DNA of 5,396 nt from positions 1-5,396 of the forward strand of contig DYJG01000222.1 of assembly GCA_020723225.1 (NCBI GenBank). Direction: 5' to 3'. Origin of the DNA: Desulfobacca acetoxidans. Its GTDB lineage: Bacteria > Desulfobacterota > Desulfobaccia > Desulfobaccales > 0-14-0-80-60-11. Made by a program: the position numbers and the translations under genes. The notes beneath the pieces were generated by a model that ran no database searches, was not told the origin of the DNA, and saw nothing but the letters and a program-made list of their open reading frames with translations. This document shows, piece by piece, positions 1 through 5,396 of this stretch (its first letter is position 1; every line of letters starts with the position of its first letter).

Positions 1-15
1 GCAGAGAGCGCAGAG
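1..15 (+). repeat. Truncated copy of the dispersed GCAGAG repeat
   Basis: The first 15 bases (gcagagagcgcagag) match the core of the repeat at 1357-1384, in the same orientation. The copy is cut by the window edge, so its full extent is unknown. It lies downstream of argJ, beside the argJ tail fragment at 51-102. Confidence 0.6.
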
Positions 16-50
16 ATTAATAATGCGCAATTATTTATGCCGCCATGTAT

Positions 51-102
51 AGCTCCGGTAATCCGCATTGATGCGGATATAATCCTCAGTGTAGCCGCAG
101 GT
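51..102 (-). pseudogene. Second copy of the argJ 3' end (gene relic)
   Basis: These 52 bases match 151-202, the last codons of argJ, with six differences and an exact 100-base offset. Read on the minus strand the fragment encodes TCGYTEDYIRINADYRS, against TCDYTEDYIRINADYRS in ArgJ. Five of the six differences are synonymous third-position changes; the sixth gives Asp to Gly. After the shared Ser this copy has no stop and reads on as YTWRHK to a TAA at 31-33. Similarity ends abruptly on both sides (1-50 does not match 101-150). I read it as the leftover tail of a diverged argJ, perhaps left by gene replacement or a partial duplication. It has no start and cannot make a functional protein. Confidence 0.75.
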
Positions 103-148
103 GTGTAGGGTGCGTCTTACTCACCTTCACTTTGCCAACGTATCTAAA

Positions 149-1330
149 TCAACTCCGGTAATCCGCGTTAATGCGGATATAGTCCTCGGTGTAGTCGCAG
201 GTATCGTAGTAGTCCGCGTGGTCCCCGGCATTCAGGTTGATGTTCAGGTTAAAATCCCCTGACTTGAGGACCTGCTGGGCCTTCGCTTCCGCGGCCGGAC
301 CCAGGCCCAAACCTGCCTTAACCACCATCTCTGTCCCGAAGGCGATGTCCACCCGCTCCGGGTCGAATTTCGCGGCGGAGCGCCCCAACGCGGCCATGAT
401 GCGGCCCCAATTAACGTCCTCCCCGGCTATGGCCGTCTTTACCAAAGGCGACAGGGCCACGGTCATAGCCGCGTTCCGGGCTTCTCTGGGGCTGCCTGCG
501 CCCCGGACCAGCACCCGGAAGATATGCCGGGCTCCTTCGCCGTCGGCCACCACCTGCCGGGCCAGATCGCCCATCACCTGGTTCAGAGCCTCGCCCAGGG
601 CGGCCATTCCAGGGCCTTCTTCCTTAATTTCGGGATTTCCCGCCTTGCCACTGGCCAGCACCAAAATGGTGTCATTGGTGGAGGTGTCCCCGTCCACGGT
701 GATGCGGTTGAAGCTCACGGGCAGGGCGGCGCGTAGCAAGGTTTTTAACACCTGGGGCGCCGCGGCCGCGTCGGTAAAGATAAAGACCAACAGCGTCGCC
801 ATATCCGGGTGAATCATACCCGCGCCCTTGGCCATCCCCGCCAGGGTGAATTCCTTGCCGGCAATTTTTCCTTTAAAAGACGCGGTCTTGGGCCGGGTGT
901 CCGTGGTCATGATGGCCCGGGCCACCTCCGGCAGGCCTTCCGGCTTGAGACCGGCTACCAAATCGGGCAGTGCGGCCTGGATTTTATTAACCGGCAGGGG
1001 CAGACCGATGACCCCGGTGGACGCGGGCAAAACCAGCCCCGGAGAAATCTTCAGGAGTTCCCCGGCCCTGGCGGTGGTCTCCCGGGCCGCTTCCAGGCCC
1101 TTATTCCCGGTGCAGGCGTTGGCGTTCCCTGCGTTCACCAAAATGGCCTGGGCCTTCCCCGACCGCAGCCGCTTTTTGGTGATCAGTACCGGCGCAGCCT
1201 TCACCCGGTTGGTGGTATAGACCCCCGCGGCTGCGACCGGCTCGTCCGCGGCCATCAGCGCCAGGTCCCACACCCCGGCCTTCTTGATCCCGGCCATGGC
1301 CGCGGCGAATTTAAATCCCGGAATGATCAT
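149..1330 (-). CDS. argJ: Glutamate N-acetyltransferase / amino-acid acetyltransferase ArgJ
   Basis: ArgJ transfers the acetyl group from N-acetylornithine to glutamate, closing the cyclic arginine pathway in the cytoplasm; bifunctional members also use acetyl-CoA. The 393-residue product has the usual family length. It shows the N-terminal motif GVYTTNRVKAAPV (36-48), the oxyanion-hole motif STGVIG (104-109), KGAGMIHPDMATLL (168-181) around the self-cleavage site, GDTSTND (214-220), EGAR (265-268) and GEDVNWGR (303-310). It ends in the conserved TEDYIRINADYRS. By family knowledge the precursor cleaves itself between Ala178 and Thr179, and Thr179 becomes the N-terminal nucleophile. Asp176 stands where many homologues have Asn. 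The ATG start has AGAGG five bases upstream, and the protein starts at the family's usual place. It lies 158 bp downstream of secA on the same strand. Whether it is mono- or bifunctional cannot be told here, but the separate NAGS-like GNAT nearby means a monofunctional enzyme would suffice. Confidence 0.97.
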   Translation of the reverse strand: MIIPGFKFAAAMAGIKKAGVWDLALMAADEPVAAAGVYTTNRVKAAPVLITKKRLRSGKAQAILVNAGNANACTGNKGLEAARETTARAGELLKISPGLVLPASTGVIGLPLPVNKIQAALPDLVAGLKPEGLPEVARAIMTTDTRPKTASFKGKIAGKEFTLAGMAKGAGMIHPDMATLLVFIFTDAAAAPQVLKTLLRAALPVSFNRITVDGDTSTNDTILVLASGKAGNPEIKEEGPGMAALGEALNQVMGDLARQVVADGEGARHIFRVLVRGAGSPREARNAAMTVALSPLVKTAIAGEDVNWGRIMAALGRSAAKFDPERVDIAFGTEMVVKAGLGLGPAAEAKAQQVLKSGDFNLNINLNAGDHADYYDTCDYTEDYIRINADYRS

Positions 1331-1335
1331 GTCAG

Positions 1336-1340
1336 CCTCT
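1336..1340 (-). promoter_or_regulatory. Ribosome binding site of argJ
   Basis: On the minus strand AGAGG lies five bases before the ATG at 1328-1330. It supports this start and independent translation of argJ despite the long gap after secA. Confidence 0.6.
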
Positions 1341-1356
1341 TAAAAAGATAAACTTT

Positions 1357-1479
1357 ACCGCAGAGACGCAGAGAGCGCAGAGAAAATACAGTAAAATATT
1401 TATTCCCTTGGCGGCTTAGCCGCCAAGGGAAAAAATTATATCCCTCTGTGATTCTCTGCGTCCTCTGCGTCTCTTCGGT
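1357..1479. repeat. Nested palindromic repeat element between secA and argJ
   Basis: Two 28-base arms, 1357-1384 and 1452-1479, are inverted copies of each other with three mismatches. Both are the dispersed GCAGAG repeat (arm cores gcagagacgcagagagcgca and, inverted, aagagacgcagaggacgcag). Between them lies a perfect 13-bp hairpin at 1403-1431, centred within one base of the same axis. The gap between secA and argJ is therefore almost wholly one nested inverted structure. It has no coding potential. It may be a non-autonomous repeat of the REP or MITE kind, or two copies that met around a hairpin. I see no target-site duplication. Confidence 0.8.
1403..1431 (-). terminator. Strong hairpin after secA, possible terminator
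   Basis: Arms ttcccttggcggc (1403-1415) and gccgccaagggaa (1419-1431) pair perfectly around a 3-base loop, 58 bases past the secA stop. In minus-strand RNA the stem is followed by UAAAUAUUUUAC, an interrupted and weak U-tract; the plus direction has only A-rich sequence after it. It could end or weaken secA transcription before argJ, protect the secA 3' end, or simply be the core of the repeat element. Confidence 0.5.
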
Positions 1480-1488
1480 TAAATCTTT

Positions 1489-1983
1489 TCACTTCCCATG
1501 GCACTTCTTAAACTTCTTCCCGCTGCCGCAGGGGCACGGGTCGTTTCTGCCCACTTTTTTCTGTTGCCGCTCCTGGGGCTGCTGGGCGGCGCTGCCGTCG
1601 CCATGGCTGAAGGACAGACGCTGGGCCTTGCGTTGTTCCTGTTCCACCTGGGTTTCCTGGTGGGCCCGCACCTGGAGGTGAAAGATGGCGCCCACGCTGT
1701 CCGCCTTGATGCGGTGGATCAGGTCCATGAACGCGTCGTAGCCCTCCCGCTGGTATTCCCGCAAGGGGTCCTGCTGGGCGTAGCCCCGAAGGTTGATGCC
1801 GTCCCGGAGGTGGTCCATGGAAAGCAGGTGTTCCTTCCAGTGGTTGTCCACCACCTGGAGCATCATCATCTGCTGCAGATGGGCGAAGAACTCCGGCCCG
1901 ATCTCCTGCTCCTTGGCCTCGAAACGCTGCTTTACACGTTCCGTCAGGACTTCCTGCAAGTCACCGTCCATCTCCTCTTTCAA
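1489..1983 (-). CDS. secA: SecA C-terminal part after the amber codon
   Basis: This is the same frame as the upstream part, shown from the first possible restart codon (TTG, full-length residue 672). It covers the rest of the helical wing and scaffold: the conserved block HWKEHLLSMDHLRDG with GINLRGYAQQDPLREY, a Gln/Glu-rich linker, and the zinc tail GRNDPCPCGSGKKFKKCHGK. There, Cys821, Cys823, Cys832 and His833 (full-length numbering) form the CxCx8CH motif that in other bacteria binds zinc and SecB or phospholipid. Stop is TGA at 1489-1491. Independent translation is doubtful: TTG has no ribosome binding site, and the first ATG (1969-1971) has GAGGAG directly abutting it with no spacer. It is best seen as the second half of one secA. 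Confidence 0.85.
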   Translation of the reverse strand: MKEEMDGDLQEVLTERVKQRFEAKEQEIGPEFFAHLQQMMMLQVVDNHWKEHLLSMDHLRDGINLRGYAQQDPLREYQREGYDAFMDLIHRIKADSVGAIFHLQVRAHQETQVEQEQRKAQRLSFSHGDGSAAQQPQERQQKKVGRNDPCPCGSGKKFKKCHGK

Positions 1984-2037
1984 GGGGACCCGGAAACCGA
2001 ACTGGCGGTAGAACGCGTCCTCCAGGCCCTTCAGGTC

Positions 2038-3996
<1,959 letters not shown>

Positions 3997-4012
3997 TTAT
4001 TTTTAGCCAGAT

Positions 4013-4043
4013 AAAAACCCGATAAAGCTAGGGCTTCACCGGG
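4013..4043 (-). terminator. Terminator-like hairpin and U-tract in the secA leader
   Basis: Minus-strand RNA reads CCCGGUGAAGC, loop CCUA, GCUUUAUCGGG, then UUUUUAUC. The stem has 11 pairs, two of them G-U. Those two would be A-C mismatches on the plus strand, so the fold is favoured in minus-strand RNA, and only that side has a U-tract. It has the form of an intrinsic terminator, yet ends just 16 bases before the secA ATG. It either ends transcripts arriving from upstream or acts as an attenuator in the secA leader. Only about 16 bases remain for a promoter after it, so secA mRNA probably starts upstream of or within it. Confidence 0.6.
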
Positions 4044-4071
4044 AAATCAAGGTCCTTATGCAATTTAGATA

Positions 4072-4077
4072 ATTATA
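4072..4077 (-). promoter_or_regulatory. Possible -10 box for secA
   Basis: A perfect TATAAT on the minus strand lies 75 bases before the secA ATG. No good -35 box is found about 17 bases upstream of it, and the region is AT-rich, so a chance match is possible. If used, the transcript would start near 4065 and contain the terminator-like hairpin in its leader. Confidence 0.3.
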
Positions 4078-4102
4078 TCATAATACCCGGATAAAAAGGT
4101 TT

Positions 4103-4130
4103 CTCGCAGAGGCGCAGAGGCCGCAGAGAA
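4103..4130 (+). repeat. Dispersed GCAGAG repeat upstream of secA
   Basis: This copy (core ggcgcagaggccgcagagaa, 4111-4130) matches the arm at 1357-1384 at 23 of 28 positions, in the same orientation. It sits in the middle of the 268-bp gap between the GNAT gene and secA. No inverted partner lies beside it. Confidence 0.7.
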
Positions 4131-4156
4131 TGCTAAGCGCGGTTAATTAAAGTCGT

Positions 4157-4207
4157 TCAGTATAATTCTATGTCTGCTTTTAAATAAGGGCAAGGGAATA
4201 ACCTCAA
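4157..4207 (-). CDS. Possible 16-codon leader peptide upstream of secA
   Basis: A TTG codon six bases after a perfect AGGAGG opens a frame encoding MRLFPCPYLKADIELY (initiator written as Met), ending at TGA 4157-4159. It has no signal peptide or arrest motif that I recognise and resembles no family I know. Its only support is the strong ribosome binding site and its place between the GNAT gene and the secA leader hairpin, about 113 bases before that hairpin. A chance frame after a chance AGGAGG in AT-rich DNA is a serious alternative. Confidence 0.2.
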   Translation of the reverse strand: MRLFPCPYLKADIELY

Positions 4208-4213
4208 TTTTCT

Positions 4214-4219
4214 CCTCCT
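4214..4219 (-). promoter_or_regulatory. Perfect AGGAGG Shine-Dalgarno without a normal gene
   Basis: Minus-strand AGGAGGAGA is the strongest ribosome binding sequence in the window, yet the only frame behind it is the 16-codon TTG frame at 4157-4207. The surrounding stretch, 4131-4260, is AT-rich and otherwise holds nothing I can identify. Confidence 0.35.
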
Positions 4220-4247
4220 AAAAAGCTTAAGTCATTAACAAATTACT

Positions 4248-4272
4248 AAAAAATCCTTCAGGGCCTAGGCCC
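4248..4272 (-). terminator. Probable intrinsic terminator of the GNAT gene
   Basis: The 12-base perfect palindrome gggcctaggccc (4261-4272) spans the GNAT stop codon TAG. In minus-strand RNA, AGGGC pairs with GCCCU around a CUAG loop, followed by GAAGGA and a run of six U (4253-4248). The stem is short and the U-run starts six bases after it, so strength is uncertain. Confidence 0.45.
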
Positions 4273-4723
4273 TCAATTCCAAAATCATGGGAATCTCATT
4301 GCATTTATCCGGAAACTTGAGGCAGTCCTTGCATTCGCTCCAGATGATCTTGGGCAGATCGTCGTTGGGGACGATGCGGAAGCCCAGGCGCTCGAAGAAC
4401 TGGGGCCGGGTGGTGAGGGCAAAGACCTTTGTTAACCCGATGGCTTCGGCTTCTTCCACACATTTTTTCACCATGCGGGAGCCGATGCCCGTTTTCTGAA
4501 ACTCGGGCAAGACCGCCACCGAGCGGATCTCGCCCAAGTCTTCCCAATAGACGTGGAGTGCGGCCACGCCGATGATGGGGCCCTGGTCCTGGCGATAGAC
4601 AAAATATTCCCGCACCTGGCTATAGAGGTCGGCCATGGTCCGAGGCAGGACGTCTTTGTCCGCGAACTCATGGAGCATCCGCCAGATTTCCGGAACTTCC
4701 CTGATTAAAGCCTTGCGAATCAT
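4265..4723 (-). CDS. GNAT-family N-acetyltransferase, candidate single-domain N-acetylglutamate synthase
   Basis: The 152-residue protein is one GNAT fold that uses acetyl-CoA. Motif A is RSVAVLPEFQKTGIGSRMV (67-85), with the acetyl-CoA pyrophosphate loop Gln76-Lys-Thr-Gly79-Ile-Gly81. The later motif is FFERLGF (109-115). The C-terminus carries CKDCLKFPDKC (Cys131, Cys134, Cys141), a possible metal or redox site. Length, the opening IRKALIREVPEI and the Cys-containing tail resemble short ArgA-type N-acetylglutamate synthases (the Rv2747-like class), which lack the amino-acid-kinase domain of classic ArgA. Lying two genes from argJ on the same strand strengthens an arginine role: it would prime the acetyl cycle that ArgJ sustains. 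Glutamate as substrate is inferred. The ATG start has AAGGGG just upstream. It is divergent from the SlyD-like gene and ends at a genuine TAG stop, with TAA four residues' worth of unrelated AT-rich codons further on being the next in-frame stop region. Confidence 0.85.
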   Translation of the reverse strand: MIRKALIREVPEIWRMLHEFADKDVLPRTMADLYSQVREYFVYRQDQGPIIGVAALHVYWEDLGEIRSVAVLPEFQKTGIGSRMVKKCVEEAEAIGLTKVFALTTRPQFFERLGFRIVPNDDLPKIIWSECKDCLKFPDKCNEIPMILELRA

Positions 4724-4732
4724 AATCCCCTT

Positions 4733-4764
4733 TTAAGGCTCCCTTGACATGAGGGGACCCTTAA
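4733..4764. promoter_or_regulatory. Inverted repeat between the divergent promoters, possible operator or leader hairpin
   Basis: Left arm ttaaggctccctt (4733-4745) pairs with right arm aggggacccttaa (4752-4764), with one mismatch and one wobble position around a 6-base centre. It overlaps the -35 box of the plus-strand promoter and lies just at or after the expected GNAT transcription start. It could bind a regulator of both genes or fold at the 5' end of the GNAT mRNA. Confidence 0.4.
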
Positions 4765-4772
4765 GTGACAAT
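4744..4772 (+). promoter_or_regulatory. Promoter of the SlyD-like gene
   Basis: A perfect -35 TTGACA (4744-4749) is followed after 17 bases by GACAAT (4767-4772), four of six matches to the -10 consensus. The expected start near 4779 leaves a leader of about 20 bases with the ribosome binding site. TATAAC at 4773-4778 is a better -10 word but sits 23 bases from the -35. Confidence 0.5.
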
Positions 4773-4779
4773 TATAACA
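4771..4779 (-). promoter_or_regulatory. Extended -10 promoter of the GNAT gene
   Basis: On the minus strand TGTTATAAT is a complete extended -10 element (TG, one base, TATAAT). No good -35 is present, which is usual for this type. Transcription would begin near 4764, about 40 bases before the ATG. It overlaps the -10 region of the plus-strand promoter, so the two polymerases may compete. Confidence 0.5.
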
Positions 4780-4788
4780 TACTTTCTC

Positions 4789-4793
4789 AGGAG
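4789..4793 (+). promoter_or_regulatory. Ribosome binding site of the SlyD-like gene
   Basis: AGGAG lies six bases before the ATG at 4800, an ideal spacing that fixes the start. Confidence 0.75.
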
Positions 4794-4799
4794 AACTAG

Positions 4800-5306
4800 A
4801 TGGCAATAATTGCTCAGGATCAATATGTGGAACTGGAATACCGGCTGCGGTTGGACAGCGGCGAGTGGGTCCGGGGTTCGGACGATGCCCCGGCTACTCT
4901 TACCTTCGTGGCCGGCTGGAACGAACTTCTCCCGGCGTTGGAACGGCGGCTCTGGGGGCTTCAAGAAGGGGATGCAGTGGAGTTCGTGATCCCCGCGGCC
5001 GAGGCCTTCGGCCTTTATGATCCGGAAAACGTCCAGGAATGGAGCCGCAAGGTCTTTCCCGGGGATATGGAGCTGAAGCCGGGGCAGCAGGTCCTTCCCG
5101 CGCATCTCCCCATTCCCCCGGAATACCCCCTGAGGATAAAGGAAGTTAGGGAAGATAAGGTAATTTTAGACCTCAATCACCCTTTTTGCGGCCATGACCT
5201 GCATTACGCAGTGCGGGTGACAGCCTTGCGGCCTGCGACCCCGGAGGAAATAGAGCCCCTGAAGCATTGCAAGTCATGTGCTGAGGAGATGACCTGCGGG
5301 ACTTGA
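4800..5306 (+). CDS. SlyD-like FKBP-type peptidyl-prolyl cis-trans isomerase
   Basis: The 168-residue protein is an FKBP-type proline isomerase and chaperone of the SlyD class, with no signal peptide, so cytoplasmic. The FKBP half opens with YVELEYRLRLDSGEWV (9-24) and contains GWNELLPALERRLWGLQEGD (39-58), matching the SlyD block GLISGLETALEGHEVGD. AFGLYDPENVQEWSRKVF (69-86) opens the insert-in-flap domain (about 73-128), the chaperone part. The chain returns to the FKBP fold with LDLNHPFCGHDLHYAVRVTALRPATPEE (123-150), where SlyD has DGNHMLAGQNLKFNVEV; the usual Leu-Ala is Phe-Cys here. The long His- and Cys-rich metal tail of E. coli SlyD is absent and replaced by a short tail with CKSC (157-160) and Cys166. 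Active-site divergence, including no Asp-Glu-Ser after the first strand, means isomerase activity is uncertain. It has its own promoter and ribosome binding site and is divergent from the GNAT gene. Confidence 0.92.
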   Translation: MAIIAQDQYVELEYRLRLDSGEWVRGSDDAPATLTFVAGWNELLPALERRLWGLQEGDAVEFVIPAAEAFGLYDPENVQEWSRKVFPGDMELKPGQQVLPAHLPIPPEYPLRIKEVREDKVILDLNHPFCGHDLHYAVRVTALRPATPEEIEPLKHCKSCAEEMTCGT

Positions 5307-5314
5307 AAACAGCC

Positions 5315-5382
5315 TCACGCAAAGACGCCAAGCCGCAAAGACGCTAAAAAAGATCGGCGTGCATCGGCGTTTATCCGCGGTT
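5315..5382 (+). repeat. Composite short tandem repeats downstream of the SlyD-like gene
   Basis: Two kinds of short repeat lie side by side. gcaaagacgc occurs at 5319-5328 and 5335-5344, and resembles the GCAGAG family with A for G. Three 10-base units follow in tandem: atcggcgtgc (5353-5362), atcggcgttt (5363-5372) and atccgcggtt (5373-5382). The rest of the window to 5396 is AT-rich and holds no gene; no terminator for the SlyD-like gene is evident. Confidence 0.6.
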
Positions 5383-5396
5383 AAATATTTACCGCC

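Noticed and set aside
17..36. AT-rich hairpin aataat/attatt near the left edge as an argJ terminator
   Set aside because: The stem is only six A-T pairs with no U-tract of note, and it lies more than 110 bases after the argJ stop.
51..180. The atccgc/gcggat inverted words at 61-78 and 161-178 as a protein-binding repeat
   Set aside because: They lie inside the argJ 3' codons and their diverged copy, and are explained by the encoded RINAD residues.
237..1351. Several open frames on the plus strand opposite argJ
   Set aside because: They are GC-rich antisense shadows of argJ with repetitive Ala/Arg/Pro/Gly content and no family resemblance.
1489..1983. A naturally split two-protein SecA
   Set aside because: The TTG restart has no ribosome binding site, and the later ATG has GAGGAG with zero spacing. 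The break falls inside a continuous conserved region with no domain linker, and the codons between the stop and the restart still match the family.
5315..5382. CRISPR-like array from the short repeats at the right end
   Set aside because: The units are about 10 bases, have no spacers of constant length, and no cas gene is in the window.

Overview
The window reads as a piece of a moderately GC-rich bacterial chromosome. The style of the proteins fits Desulfobacterota (former Deltaproteobacteria): the SecA N-terminus, a single-domain glutamate-acetyltransferase-like GNAT beside arginine genes, and dispersed GCAGAG-type intergenic repeats. This placement comes from protein and repeat character alone, not from a database comparison.

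Layout. Three genes lie on the minus strand and are read in the order GNAT acetyltransferase (4723 to 4265), secA (3996 to 1489), argJ (1330 to 149). A SlyD-like FKBP peptidyl-prolyl isomerase (4800 to 5306) is read divergently on the plus strand. The GNAT and SlyD promoters face each other in 76 bp and share an inverted repeat. The gaps hold dispersed repeats: 1-15, 1357-1479 (a large nested palindrome), 4103-4130 and 5315-5382. Downstream of argJ, a second diverged copy of the argJ 3' end lies at 51-102.

Function. ArgJ recycles acetyl groups in arginine synthesis. The GNAT resembles short single-domain N-acetylglutamate synthases, which would prime that cycle. SecA is the motor ATPase of Sec export, and SlyD-like proteins are proline-isomerase chaperones. 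The genes are two arginine-pathway enzymes around a secretion and folding pair, not an obvious single pathway.

Main oddities. (1) secA is interrupted by an in-frame amber codon (2038-2040) exactly where the family has a conserved Trp; the frame is otherwise intact to the C-terminal zinc motif. (2) A hairpin plus U-tract with the form of an intrinsic terminator sits only about 16 nt upstream of the secA start codon, which also lacks a clear Shine-Dalgarno. This suggests attenuation or an unusual promoter. Further upstream a perfect AGGAGG precedes only a 16-codon frame. (3) The extra argJ tail differs from the real one almost only at synonymous positions, so it looks like the relic of a diverged argJ that was once under selection.

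I found no CRISPR array, transposase, tRNA or rRNA, and no clear new multi-gene system. The unusual content is in the secA frame and leader, the argJ relic and the repeats.
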